In this document: positions 10,319 through 22,910 of the stretch, piece after piece
Numbering within the stretch: the first letter of the stretch is position 1
Layout of the letters: every line of letters starts with the position of its first letter
DNA from: Saccharum officinarum
Lineage: Eukaryota > Streptophyta > Magnoliopsida > Poales > Poaceae
Reading direction: 5' to 3'
Length of the DNA: 64,000 bases
Assembly: GCA_020631735.1 (NCBI GenBank)
Contig: CM036159.1
Span: 97,704,701-97,768,700, forward strand
The notes under the pieces: model-generated
Database searches by the model: none
Seen by the model: only the letters and a program-made list of their open reading frames with translations
Told to the model about the DNA's origin: nothing
Made by a program: the position numbers and the translations under genes

Positions 10319-11719
10319 CTTTATTGAGAAGAAACCTAGATCGGGTAAACCGATTTCAAATCGGGGGGAATATATAAAAAAATGAACAACTCGATTTCAG
10401 ATCGGGCAAAGAAAAATTCATCTTAACCCTAACCCTAACCGGGTAACAAGAAAGAGCAACCGAAGGATAGGTCTTACCCGGACCCGTGGATCTAGTGTTT
10501 GGGAAGGAAATTTGAAAGAAAATGGCGGATTCCAACGGATCCGAATGAAGGAAAAACAAAGAACTCGTCCGATCCGCTGCGGATTGGGAAAGAAATCATG
10601 AACCCTAACCCTAATCCAAACCCTAGAAGGGTCAAAGAATAAAGAACAAGTCAAGATGCGGCGCGGACCTACCTAGGCGCCGCTGTCATCACCTCGTCGT
10701 GCGGGAAGGAAGAACAGAGCCACCGCTCGCCGGTGCTTTGTCACGGCGCACGCGTGAGCGAAGGGCGCCGTCTGCTAGTCCGCTCGACGGCGGCGAGCTC
10801 AGCCTAGGGCGAGCTCGCGCGCCGGCGAGGGGGTCAGCAGAGGCGCCACCGTCTTCATCTTCTCCGGCCGCCATGGGCGGACCCGGCTGCAGCTGCTGCG
10901 GTTCTGCTGGTGAAAGAAATGGGAAGAGAAAGAGAATGAGGTTAGGGTTTTGAGAGGGGCGGCCGGTCGGGCGTTTTGTTCGGCCGAGGACCACGCTCAG
11001 CCGTCCGATTGATGAAACGCGGATGAACGACTGAGATAGCAGGATGGGCAACGGGCCGAATTAGGCCCATGCGGGGCGAGGGCGGAGGCCGAATTGCCGG
11101 CCCAGGCCCAGGTTGCGGCCTGGGTGTGGCATCCCCTCCGGATCGACCAAATCGGCCGTGCCTAACTGGGCCGCGCATGCTGGTGGTGGGCCGAATCGGC
11201 CGCTGGGCCGAATTCCACGAATTCGTTTTCCTCGACCCGGAATGAAAATGAACCTTATGAATTTAATTTTTCAGAAAATTTTCGATGAATATTTGAATGA
11301 ATTTGAATAGAATTTTGATATGAATTTTCCGTGCAATTTTGTCCAACGACATTTTGCTCAGAAAATAGTGAAATTTTTTTAGTGCTTCTGGAAAATAATA
11401 ATATGAAAGATCGTTAATGTTTCCGCTGTGCATGATAATTATTGTTCTCTTTGATTAAATTTGAACCAACGGGATAATTTAATTTTAAGAGAAATGACGA
11501 ATTTCTGATAATTTTGATGAGATTATGATGTTGTTATTTTCTGACCAACGTTGTTAATAACAATATTATAATTTTGATCCATGAGAAATTGTGCATTAAT
11601 TTTACTTCTGCCCAACGGTGATGTAAAATTTTTGCATGGATGAATTATATGTTTTAATTTGACCAACGTTGAGTTAAAGCATGTGATTTTATGTATAAAC
11701 TTTTCTCACTAACTCTGGT
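10319..11719 (+). other. Untranslated leader of the Copia element
   Basis: A long leader of about 1.4 kb before gag. It holds telomere-like CCCTAACCCTAACC runs (10427-10440, 10604-10625), a GC-rich island (10670-11220) with many TGGGCC/GGCCCA motifs, and then AT-rich DNA. A TTTCAG at 11725-11730 just before gag could be a splice acceptor. On the minus strand the island has a Kozak-like ATG with an open frame, which may be chance or captured host DNA. Confidence 0.55.
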
Positions 11720-11729
11720 GTGGTTTCAG

Positions 11730-12660
11730 GAGGCAAATGTATTGTGAACATAGCAAATATCCCGACGCTCAATGGGAGCAATTACCGTGTGTGGCGGGAG
11801 AAATATGAACTGGAACTTGCGTTGGGAGAGGTTGATTTTGCCATCACCTCACCGTGTCCTACTGAACCAGAGGACCCGGTGAGAGACGAAAATGAATCTG
11901 ACGCTGATTTCGCTGCTCGAAAGCGTGATCATGCTGAGATAAGAATGAGATATGATCTTGAACATAGGCAATGGACTCTCTCCAACCGCGAGTGCCTGTT
12001 GGTAGCCAAGGCCACCATAGAAGAACAGATAAGGGGCTCAATCCCGAATGTGCTACTGCCACAGAATATCTTGATAAAATCAAGAATCAGTTTACTGGGT
12101 CTACCAAGGCTACAACAAGTTCACTGATTAAGAAGCTTGTGAATGAGAAATACACTGGTAGTAGCATAAGAGAGCACATTTTGAAGATGAACACTACGAC
12201 ATCTAAGCTAAAGGAAATGAATTTGAAGGAAGATGATTTCCTGATTCATTTGTTTTTGCTTCTTTGCCAAAAGAATATGACACTTTTATTGTGAACTATA
12301 ATATGCAGCCTGAAAGATGGGGTATAGAAAGACTTATTTCAATGTGTGCTCAAGAAGAGGAAAGGATAAAGTCCTCACAGGGTGAATCCGCTCACTTTGT
12401 GAAGGATAACAAAAGAAAGAACTTTAATGGCAAGAATTTTAAACCATAAGAAAAACCCAAGTGGGATAAGGCCTCTTCCTCAAATTCACAGGGAAAGAAA
12501 CCCCAGGACTCTGAAAATCAGCAGAACAACTCCTATGGTGGAGCTGAAAAAGATCAATGTAAGCACTGCTTCAAGAAGGGACACTACAAGAGGGACTATC
12601 TAGACTTTCTGAAATCTCTACTAAAGAGAGGTGATGAATTTATTACATTTGTAGATGAAT
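11730..12660 (+). pseudogene. Copia gag, frameshifted
   Basis: The N-terminal motif IPTLNGSNYxxWxEKxELEL (from about 11756) is typical of plant Copia gag. The frame shifts near 12030-12060 and again near 12260, and meets a TAA at 12447. The zinc knuckle at about 12560-12600 reads C-x2-C-x4-H-x4-Y: the last cysteine is replaced by tyrosine. Gag would form the virus-like particle around the element RNA. This copy cannot make a full-length protein. Confidence 0.85.
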
Positions 12661-14983
12661 CCCTGTATTTATGTTATGCTAAATCCACTTGGTGGGTTGA
12701 TTCAGGAGCAACTTCTCATGTTGCAAATTCTTTACAGAGGTTAAGTGGGACGAGAACCTTGCAAAGAGGAGAAAGAACGATTAAAGTTGTAAATGGAGTG
12801 TAAGCCAATGTTGAAGCCATTGGAGATTTATCTTTAAAATTGAATAATGGCATTGTACTTAGACTTAAAAAAGTGCTTTACGTTCCCTCTTTGCGTAGAA
12901 ATTTGATAAGTGTTTCGAAATTTGATGATGATGGAATTGATTGCTATTTTGATAATGGCAAATGTAAGATACTTGTTAATAATGAATGTGTTGGTCTTGC
13001 CTTCCGACAAGACAATCTTTATTTATTATCTCTTAATGAGAATGCGAATAATGTATGTGATGAGAATATGAATGATTCCTCATCTGCGAATGTAACTAAG
13101 AAGCGAAAGCGAATTGATGATGTCTCTTCGAAATTATGGCACTGTCGCTTGGGCCATATTTCGAGGGGAAGAATAGAACGGCTGATTAAAGAATCAATTC
13201 TTCCGCACTTATAATTTTCAGATTTAGAACAATGCGTTGATTGCATCAAAGGAAAGTATGTCAAGAAAATTAAGAAAAATACCAAACAAAGCGCAGGAAC
13301 TTTAGAAATAATCCACACTGATATATGTGGTCCATTTCCTGTGAAAAGTGTGGATGATTATGATTCGTTTATAACATTTAGAGACGACTTCTCTCGTTAT
13401 GGCTATATTTATCCAATTAAAGAAAGATCGGAAGCATTGGATAAATTCAAAATATTTAAAGCTGAGGTTGAAAATCAGCACAATAAGAAAATAAAGATAG
13501 TACGATCAGACCGAGGTGGAGAGTACTATGGGCGACATACCCCATATGGCCAAATTCCTGGACCGTTTGCAAAGTTTCTACAGGAAAATAGCATAGTCGC
13601 TCAGTACTCCACACCGGGAGAGCCTCAGCAGAATGGAGTGGCTAAAAGACATAACCGTACCTTAATGGATATGGTAAGAAGCATGATAAGTTACTCCACA
13701 TTACCGATTAGTTTATGGATGGAGGCACTGAAAACCACCATTCACATACTTAATCGAGTACCAAGCAAATCGGTGCCTAAAACACCGTATGAATTATAGA
13801 CAGGAAGGGAACCCTCACTTAACCATTTGCGTGTGTGGGGCTGTCCGGCTGAGGCAAAAGTGTTTAACCCAAACATAGGAAAGTTAGACTCCAAGACAGT
13901 CAGCTGCCATTTTATTGGCTATCTAGAAAGATCGAAAGGATATCGCTTCTATTGTCCTGATAGACATACGAAGATTGTAGAAACAAGACACATTGTGTTC
14001 TTGGAGGATAACATGATCAGGGGGAGCATGGAAGCACGAGAAATAAGCCTACAGGAGAAGCGGGTACATGTACCCACTCCGATGGTTGAAGAACCATTCT
14101 TTACGCTACATGTTGCTGTTGCGCCGACAGTGCAAGACACTATAGTGCCAACACCTGTTGCAAGTTCTCCCGTGGCGACAATGAATGAACATGAGAAACC
14201 TATCTTTGAGGAGCCTGTACTTGAGGAACATATAGAACCAAATGTCACACATGAGGAAGAACAACAACAGCCCAATGAGGAACAAGTGCCAGAGGCCCCT
14301 AGAAGGTCTTAAAGAACAAGAAGGTCAGCTATTTCTAATGACTATGAAGTTTATGAAACAGAAGAATTTCAGATGGGGGATGATCCCACCTTATTTGAAG
14401 AAGCCATGAGAAGCGACCACTCATCAAAGTGGCTTAAGGCCATGGAAGATGAAATGAAATCAATGAGTACCAACAAAGTTTGGGACTTGGAAATTATTCC
14501 TAAGGGAGCCAAAACAGTAGGTTGTAAATGGATCTACAAAATAAAATATGACTCCCAAGGGAATGTAGAAAGATTTAAAACGCGACTTGTGGCGAAAGGC
14601 TTTACGCAAAGAGAAGGGATTGATTACAATGAGACGTTTTCTCCAGTCTCGTGTAAAGATTTCTTTAGAATTATAATGGTACTTGTAGCCCACTATGATT
14701 TGGAGTTACATCAAATGGATGTAAGGACGGCGTTCCTTAACGAGGATTTGGAAGAAAATGTTTATATGGCACAACCGAAAGGTTTTGTTGTAAAAGGAAA
14801 AGAAAATATGGGATGCCGCCTAAAGAAATCAATCTACGAATTGAAGCAAGCCTCAAGACAGTGGTATTTGAAATTTGATAGAACAATAAAAGGTTTTGGA
14901 TTTAAGGAAAATATTGAGGACAATTGCGTTTGCGCAAAATTCAAGAATGAAAAGTACATATTCCTGATTTTGTAGGTGGATGA
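12661..14983 (+). pseudogene. Copia pol, first part: protease, integrase, 5' half of reverse transcriptase
   Basis: In order: aspartic protease with DSGATSH (about 12700), a GAG-pre-integrase segment with LWHCRLGH (13134-13160), the integrase core with TDICGPF (13318) and SDRGGEY (13507), and reverse transcriptase from about 14420. Stops interrupt at 12800, 13212, 13797 and 14310. In the integrase the position normally read as VAER is VAKR (about 13640), so the third acidic residue of the D,D-E triad is a lysine. The frame reaches L-stop-V-D-D at about 14970, where YVDD is expected, and is then cut by a 5.46-kb insertion. It continues at 20453. Confidence 0.9.
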
Positions 14984-17900
14984 TGTAACACCCTAGGTGT
15001 TGATCACCAATTAAGTAGTGGGTTTGAGCTCAAACATGATAGATTAGTGGAGATGACGATGCCAAAGTCAAACCTATGAAAATAAGCCCTAACCTAAACT
15101 TGGATATTGCACCCTTGCTTACATATAGGATCAATTAAAAGATATATGCTTGGGTATTGTTATCAAAGTATCTTCACATGTCTCACATCAATAACTATCT
15201 ATATTAAGCCCTGGAAAAGTTTCATGAAGTTTGGAATCAAAAAGTCACATGAAATGATAAGTTCCGCTCCTATTAGAAATTGCCCCATTAAGTTAATGGA
15301 ACTATAGACCATCAACCAAGCTTTGCAACTTTGCCCAAATGACTCTAGATGAACTCTACAACAAAAGTCATGAAGGGTTCATGTTGAGCAGATGTCAAGA
15401 AAATGCCCCGATTGGCCTAAAACCCTAGTTTCGGCTTTATCGAGTCGATGCTTTGACCAAAGTGAAAGTTTGACTTCTGTACTAGTTATGAGGTTTGACC
15501 TTAAACGAAAGTTGTAGTCCATCTTGTGTAGAACAAACTTTGTTTAATGGTCAAGAGCTAGTGTGGCCTCTAACCTAGTCAAATAGAGATCACAATGTGG
15601 ATTCAGCTGCTGTTTTCAGCACTTAGAAAAATATTCTAAGTCCTGAGTTAGTAGTAATAAGTTGACATGTTTGGTGATCTTTATCTCCATAACCATGCTA
15701 AACCAGTCCATGATCCTTTAATAAAAGTTGTAGCTTGAGTTGTGTGCAACAAACTTTGTTTTTGGAGCATACCATGATTTAGCTTGGAAATAAGTCAAAC
15801 CATGGCCCAAAGTTTGAATCTGCGGCAGTTTGTTTCAGACTTAGAAATATTCCAAGTCCAGGAATTCCAGCACCAATACTGGTTGGCATTCCGCGTTCTC
15901 CAATTTTTGTTAAGCAACTTAAGTTGAGCCAAATATAAAAGTTGGAGTATATTCCTTGGAGAAGAACATGTAAAAAGTTGGAATTCGTTGGATCAAGTTT
16001 GGCACCTCAAAACTAGTGAAAACCGAGCAAAGCTTAATCACTATCAAGTCACTGACAGTGTCGACTTTGGAGCCTAATTACCTCCTAATATGTTGCTCTA
16101 ATGGCCTATCACCCTTAATCAAGTTGGTAGACCAGATAAAGATGAAGATCTTTTGTATAGGGCGTCTGTTCCGAATCTCGCTGGAATATGCTAAAATCGG
16201 ATCTGAAGTCGGGCTGAACCGCGCCTGCCACGTGCTCGACATTTTGCCTCCATGGACGACGCGCGTCCGGACGTGGCGCTCATGCCCAGAGCGCGCCCGC
16301 CGATGCTGCCGCGTGCCCTACTCGCTACCGCGCGTCCCGTGGACTTGGGTCACTGGGAGAGGCCGAGACCGAGCTCCCCATCTCCCACTCGCCTCACACG
16401 CTCTCGCTTGCTTCCCCCTCGCTCTCTGGCCGATCCATGGTCGCTAGCCGCCAGAGCCGCCATTGCCGTGCGTTGAAGCTCCCGCCCCAATCACTGATGT
16501 GCTCTCTTTCCATCCCAATCAAGCACACCACCACCTCTGCCTCTCCTTGCTGTAACCACCGCACCCATCCCCGACCGCTCCTAGCCACCCTGTCACACGG
16601 CCACCGACACCATGTCCACCGCCGATGGGGTAGCACGTGGCCAGGGGGCCAGCGGCCACCTCTGGTCGAGCCATGGCTGCTCGGAGATGCGCCCGGGCCC
16701 GTGGATGCTCCCCGCCACTTCTCCTCCATCGTCATCGACCACCGCGCCGGCAATCGACCGTTTTTCGATGCCTCTGCTCCGTTCCCTTCTCCGGCCACCG
16801 CGAACACGACCGAGCTGCCACCGACCGTGATTGGTCGAGCCGATGCTGCCATGCACGCGTGCGAGCCTCCTGCCACTCCACCACCGCCATTCGTCGTCGG
16901 AGCGTCGTCCCGCCGGTCGGCCGAGCCCACCTCGCCGCCGTCCTCTGCTTCCGGCGCCTGAGGTTGAAGGCCGGCTTCCCCTCTCTCTGTCTCTCGGTGT
17001 GTGAGCATGACAGGTGGGCCCAACCGAGCAGCAGGCCCCGCATGTCATCGTTATGTGAGGCACAATTGGGGTACACGTCCGGGTGCACCTGGCAGATCTA
17101 GGGTGAAGTAGATAAATTCGTTTTTGAATTTCAGAATTTTGTTAAATCTTCTAAAATCCATATCTTATGCTAGTTAATTCCAAAAATAGCAAAAATGGAC
17201 TTTTTGGAAACCTTGAGAAAAGATCTATGTAATAGAGTCATAAAATGGTATATGTTGGTAGATGTTTTCTACTGTCTTTATTTAAGTGTTAAAAATACTC
17301 TTAAATACCTTTAAACTTGACCAGAGCAAGATCTGGAGTTTTAGAACTCCAAAAATAGTGATTCTTGTTTTGTTAATTTTATGGTGACATGTACTTGCTA
17401 GTAAAAATATTAAACACCCTAGTTGTTCACTGTTTTCTTAGGGTTTTGATTTGACCTTGATAAATAGGGAAAATTACATTTTTTTACTTGTCATTTTATA
17501 TCTTGAGTTGTGATGCTCCAAATGATGTGAAATTTTTATGGTAGGTTTGTCATGATATGGATGTACTGTGGTATAAATTTCATGCCCATTGCTTACTGTA
17601 TGCTCAAGTTATTGAGTTAACTTGTTTATGGCTTAATAAATAGCTTATAAATAATATATAAATGATAAAATAGAAAATATTGTTCCTTTACCTGAGTATG
17701 ATGTTTATCTATCATATTGATTCATAATATGGCCTTGTGTTCACAGAAAATATTGAGTTTTAGGTTTAATTTGTTTTTACATGATTTATTGCAATAGCTA
17801 TTTGTCTTTTTCATAGAGGTTGATATACTTGTCCAAATGGCTTGAAATTTGTACAGTAGACTTTTGGTAGCATTTGTAGATCACTGTAATTTTGGTAGAA

Positions 17901-20447
17901 TTTATTGAGCATCTGTATGATGTGGTCATAATTCTACCTGATTATCTAAATAAATTAAGAAAATATATTAAAGGAATTTATTTAGTAATTGACACTATGT
18001 TTTCTGGTGTTTATTAGTCATGTGTGACATGTTGGTAAAGTTGGTTTTGTCTAATTATATGTTTGCAACATAAGTTAATAATTATTTCTTGCAAATGAAG
18101 TTTCTGGACAGATCTGGGAACTTAGCAAAGTTCTTTATGATAATGTGCTTTGTTGTGAAACTTATTTATACAAAAGTTGTAGATAATTTATGTATCTAGC
18201 TTCTGTTTAAATTTGGTGACATTTGGCCATGTGGTTTAGAAGTTATAGCTGTTTAAAGTTGGGGTACAGAATTGCTTGCTCTCTGTCTTGTTAGACCAGT
18301 TTCTGTATTTGTGTAAATTCGACATGTTAAACTTTGGAATCATGCTGTGATGATATTAAATGAAATGTAGAGAATTTCATGATCTTTCCATAATGTCTTC
18401 TTGCAAGTCAATTGGAGTTGTAGATCTCCAGTTATGATTAAATTACTCAGCTATTGGTCTGATGTCCAGAAGGTAGCAATTTCTAGTTCTAGTACTTTGA
18501 TTAACTTTGTCTTGCTTGGGTATTGAAGTGTGACTCCCATCTTTGATGATACTTGGGTGGTACCCTGTGATCTTGTGAGACTTGGTTCTTGATTGATGTG
18601 CTTGCCCTCTTCTATGTTATGTCGTATTGAGGATTAAGTTAATTAGCTCTAGGGTTTATGTGAACTTTGGTATGCTTGCATGATTGCTCTGTTTATTGCA
18701 CTTCTATGCATTCATACATATGCATTATTGCATCTCATTTAGGTACGCTAGCTGAAGCACGTGAAGGACCTAAGGTGGAGCCAAGCCCGAAGATGGAGTT
18801 GGTGGATCTATCCCGAAGATAGAAGGACCGGACAAGTGATAGATTGGAAGATGCTCGCCAAGCGAACTCATCTGACATACTCTAACTTGAGTCGGATCCC
18901 AGGCAAGCCCCGGAGCATTATAAGTCTCCTATCTTCAAAGCAATTAATTATATATATATATATATGTTATAAGTATTGTTGCATTAAGTGGTAGGAGTTG
19001 GTTGGAAACCCTTGCTGCATTATATCATTCCTTGTCCAGATACATGAATCCTTGAATCCTACATAGACTAGGATCGAGTAGATGCTTAGCCCTGCTTTAA
19101 GCGGTAGAAGTCAGGTGATTTCCTGTCACCTGCGAGATGTAGGGATATTTATATATGGCACGGTTGGCTATATTTGCTATCGTGGAATGGAACCATGTGT
19201 TAATAAAATAAAATGAGACCGGGCGGGATGACGATAGTGAAGCAACAAGGCATGGAGGTCTTGGGTGTGAATCTATCCCCGTCTGAGTCGTTTAAGGACC
19301 GATTCGCTGTACGTCCTTGAGTCATGTTGAACGCAGTCTAACACTTAGTTGGCCGGATAAGTCGTTCCGACCGCGAAGCCGAGTAATGTGATTCAGGCCG
19401 GGAATCGAATGGTAGGTTGCTTCTTGGAGGAGAGAAAGGATGTGCTTGGGGACATTGGCGTGAGACCAAGGTGGGGTTAGAGTTCCTATCACCTGGCAGA
19501 GTGTCGCCCTTGGGGTCGCGACATTATTCGGACCCGTGATTCCTGAATCATATGAAAAGGTGGCATGTGCGATCCTGGCAGGGGTCTGCACGGTGAGTGT
19601 TAGAAATACCCCTCCAGCTGGATAGGAATTCGATTCGAATCGCTGTCGCTCCCGGTTAGTGAGCACTTGACTTGAGCAGCGGCAACGTAGATTCCATTAA
19701 ATTGAACGGATGGTTAATTGGATAACGATGGAAAGGTTGCCTCAATTTATACCTGCTATGGTTAATATTGTTTGCTCCTAATAAAGTGAGTGCTTTAGTA
19801 CAGGTTCTAATATAGATGATAGGTTAATGATAATTAACTTGATGCTTAAGCATTAATGATTGATCATCTATATTAAGCTTTTATGCAAAAAGTTGTCAAG
19901 CTAGCCCCGCTTTATATCAGCCTTGCATGATCCTTGGTGTCACTTTATTTCTGGTTTACGACGGGTAAGTCTAGCTGAGTACTTTGTCGTACTCAGGGTT
20001 TTATCCCCACTTGTTGCAGGTTGTGATGTATCTTGGCGACTGCAAGAGTTGGTTGGCTCCTGTCGTAGTGGCAGAGAGTGATCATGGGCATGATCCTTCT
20101 TATTTACCTTATCTCTAATGCTTTTGTTGGAAATCGACCGGGGTACTGGCATGTATTTGAAATAAGAGTGTTGTTAGTTTTAAATTACTTTGCTTCCGCT
20201 ACTTTTGAACTTAAGTTGTAATAACTATGTTGAACTCCGATGTTTATTGAATTACTTGTGAAATGGTTGTAACATGTGACTTGTTATGTTGAATCACTAC
20301 GATCTTGGCTTGTATGTTGGTTGGTTTGAAATCCCTCGTGATTTCATTGGACTACCGGAGTTATATGGGCTCAAGTGCGAGAATTTGATCATTTCGGTGA
20401 TTGTTTTTTTGTACTTGTGCTCTTATAATTTGGACGGTTCTGTTACA
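14984..20447 (+). mobile_element. 5.46-kb LTR-like insertion, probably a solo LTR of a Ty3/gypsy element
   Basis: Starts TGTAACACCC and ends CTGTTACA, with the 5-bp target duplication GATGA on each side (14979-14983, 20448-20452). Removing it restores the Copia VDDIMFA motif. It has no retroviral coding domain and I saw no internal pair of LTRs, so a solo LTR is the simplest reading. Very long LTRs of this type, with a GC-rich central part (16200-17100) and a late block GTACTCAGGGTTTTATCCCC (19990), are known from Tekay/Del-like chromoviruses; that assignment is from memory. Open frames in 16016-17101 occur on both strands and look like composition effects. Confidence 0.8.
18947..18967. repeat. 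Short (TA)n microsatellite
   Basis: An uninterrupted TA run of about 20 bases within the long LTR-like insertion. Confidence 0.8.
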
Positions 20448-20452
20448 GATGA

Positions 20453-21417
20453 TATCATGTTTGCTAGTAGTGATGTCAATCTACTAATAGAAACGAAGAG
20501 ATTCTTGTCCTCAAATTTCAATATGAAAGATCTCGGTGAGGCCTCGTTCATTTTGGGAATAGAGATTCACCGAGACAGAAGAAAGGGGGTTCTAGGATTA
20601 TCATAAAAGGCATACATAGAAAAGGTTCTGAAGAAATTTAGTATGCATGCGTGCAGTCCTTCACCTGCTCCTATTGTCAAGGGCGATAGATTTGGGGAAC
20701 ATCAATGCCCCAAGAACGAATATGAGATTAATCGAATGAAAGTGGTACCGTATGCTTCAACAGTTGGAAGTTTACAATATGCTCAAGTGTGTACACGCCC
20801 TGACTTAGCTTTTGTTACCGGGTTACTTGGCAGATATCAAAAGAATCCAGGAATAGAACATTGAAAATTAGTGAAGAAAGTCATGTGTTATTTGCAGGGT
20901 ACGAAAGGCCTCATGCTAACGTATAGAAGATCTGATTCCCTGCAGATAGAGGGGTATTCATATTTCGATTATGCGGGAGAAGAAAGAAAATCTACGTCAG
21001 GATATATATTTACTCTCGTAGGAGGGGCTATATCGTGGAAAAGCTCCAAACAAACCGTAACTGCATCCTCGACAATGTATGCCGAGTTTGTAGCATGCTA
21101 TGAGGCAACGGGGCAGGTGAATTGGCTAAAGAAATTCATACCCGGATTGAAAGTGATTGATAATATCAATGAACCACTGAGGTTGTATTGTGAAAACAAC
21201 CCAGCGGTACAGTATGCTCACAACAATAGGTCAAGTGGTGCTGCCAAACATATTGACATAAAGTACTAAGTTATGAAAAGATAAAGTTCAGGATCATATA
21301 ATAAATCTTGAGCATATAAGTACAGAGAAAATGCTCACGGATCCGCTAACAAAGGGCTTACCACCCAACGTGTTCAGAGAACACGTAGCCGGCATGGGTT
21401 TAAGGGAAAGCCTATGA
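20453..21417 (+). pseudogene. Copia pol, second part: 3' half of reverse transcriptase and RNase H
   Basis: Resumes the reverse transcriptase right after the nested insertion with IMFASSD, then FLGIEIHRD-like and CTRPDLAFV-like motifs, and RNase H with GYSYFDYAG (20951), TASSTMYAEF (21060) and KHIDIKY (21248). The polyprotein end DPLTKGLPPNVF (21342-21377) is typical of Copia. Stops at 20604 and 20862 and a frameshift near 21270 break the frame. Together with 12661-14983 it is one ancestral pol gene. Confidence 0.9.
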
Positions 21418-21621
21418 TTCCCGAACATATGAAGGGCCCAGAAGAAAGTTTCATTCCAAAACGGAGAAATGTGTTGTGGCTGTTAGTCTAACGGCACTAA
21501 TTGCTGTGACGATGAGACAGTTCAATGCACTAATCTGTAATGGAATATGATAGAAGCAAGAAAAATATGAATCGAAAGTTTTGAGTATGAAATTAAAGAA
21601 CGAAGAAAATGATGAGAGATC

Positions 21622-21632
21622 AAGGGGGAGAA
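21622..21632 (+). other. Polypurine tract of the Copia element
   Basis: AAGGGGGAGAA directly precedes the 3' LTR, the place and composition expected for the plus-strand primer. Confidence 0.85.
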
Positions 21633-22139
21633 TGTTAGGTTTTGATCTTCCACCATTAGGCCCAACGGCCTTTTGGGCCTTGTTCTCGCGCCCTGATCGG
21701 GGGCGCCCAACCCTACATGGTTTGTGGGCCCCCGTCACACTGCGCTATATATAGAGGTGGGGGCCGGCCGGCTCTAGGTACGAGGTTGACCCTCAGCCGC
21801 CACTCCCCACCGATATTCCCCGATTCCGATCTGAGAAGGGGCGCAGCCAGTGACGGGAAGTCGCCACCGTCTCCATTGCGCCACCGTCTTCACTGCGCCG
21901 ACTCCCATCTCCACCGAACGTCGCTGCCGGAGCGCAGATGCCGTCCACGAACGAGACTCCGACTGCTCCAACCACTACAGCCTTTGATGGTTTGCAATAC
22001 TACTCCATTCCAACCTTTTCCCCTCTCTGACTCGTGGTAGGTGTATTAGGGTTTTGTTGCATGTGCTGTGAATCAAGATCTCGCATTTCTACTGTGTAGT
22101 ACCCGATGTAATGAACCCTAAGAACTATGAAACTTAACA
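21633..22139 (+). repeat. 3' LTR of the plus-strand Copia element
   Basis: Begins TGTTAGGTTTTGATCTTCCA and ends TATGAAACTTAACA, followed by the duplicated GCAAC. A TATA box CTATATATAG lies at 21745-21754. It differs from the 5' LTR by scattered substitutions and one base of length. Confidence 0.93.
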
Positions 22140-22144
22140 GCAAC

Positions 22145-22763
22145 ATGCATGTGTGTTTCGACCCATCGACTATTTTGTTGCTGTGATCAGTCTCGTGTTG
22201 GTTGGCCAAACCAGGAGCGAAAGTTACTTGACTGATCAAATGCATTACGTGTTCACCCAAAAGAATGCCGAGAAGGATCAGCAAGCAGAGGACAGGTACT
22301 TGTACATTACACATCGCGTACGCCAATGCCGTACCCATAGCGTAACAGGAAATACAGTACAACTACACCAACACCAGCAGCAGCAGCAAATTGTCTGTCG
22401 CGTACTAGAACAACACATCACAGTATCCCACCCTGGTAATTTTTGGTGCACTTGACAGAGGTCTAGAATGAGCGAGGCGACAGCTCTGGCACGAGCAAAA
22501 GGTAGTCGGCGAGCAGCACCGTCAGTGCAACACCGGCGGTCGCTGCCGGGGAGACGCCGCCTCCGTTGGTCGCCTGCACTGCGCGGGGGTCGGTCGTCGC
22601 CGTCGAGCTGTCCTTGGCTGCAAAGCGAAACCAGGGAGTGCTCAGGTCTCAATCGAGTGTTCTCCAATAGTGCAATTCGGTCGGCTAAATTGGACGGAAT
22701 TGTCTTCTTCGTTCGTGCGAATAAAATCATCGATATGCGCTGCATTTTCGAAGGCGGTTTTTT
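22145..22763. other. Intergenic, unrecognised
   Basis: Low-copy-looking sequence flanking the Copia element. The minus strand has two short hydrophobic open stretches (about 22640-22470 and 22410-22310, the latter Ala/Gly/Val-rich with a CAG/CTG run at 22373-22388). They could be exons of a broken gene, but I recognise no family. Confidence 0.35.
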
Positions 22764-22910
22764 CCCCTTAAGGACATGTGCTCCCAGCACGTCCACCATT
22801 GATTCACATTAGAAAGTGTGCACACACACATCTCAATACATATACGCATATACTTCTCAATGCGAATCTAACGACGCAGTACGTAGGGACATATGTCCTT
22901 AAGGGCACAT
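22764..22910. mobile_element. Small inverted-repeat element, CCTTAAGG family, copy 1
   Basis: Terminal inverted repeats CCCCTTAAGGACATGTG (left) and, read inverted, TGCCCTTAAGGACATATG (right) frame about 147 bases that include TGTGCACACACACATCTCAA. A second copy at 24034 is split by an LTR. Superfamily not determined; the target duplication is unclear. Confidence 0.6.

Larger units (their letters stand above)
9795..22139 (+). mobile_element. Copia-superfamily LTR retrotransposon, full-length but defective, with nested LTR
   Basis: The element starts TGTTAG and ends TTAACA, is flanked by the 5-bp target duplication GCAAC (9790-9794 and 22140-22144), and has two LTRs of 506 and 507 bp. The domain order protease, integrase, reverse transcriptase, RNase H is that of Copia. 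A primer-binding site close to initiator tRNA-Met and a polypurine tract sit next to the LTRs. About 5.46 kb of foreign LTR (14984-20447) interrupts it; without that the element is about 6.9 kb. Frameshifts, stops and a changed integrase residue show it is dead. Clade not assigned. Confidence 0.93.

Noticed and set aside
10427..10440. CCCTAACCCTAACC as interstitial telomere
   Set aside because: Only two units; similar short runs are common as telo-boxes. Too short to claim telomeric origin.
16016..17101. Several long open frames on both strands (up to about 209 codons) in a GC-rich block
   Set aside because: They overlap in nearly every frame, show no domain, and lie inside an LTR-like insertion with clear target duplications. 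High GC alone explains the lack of stops.
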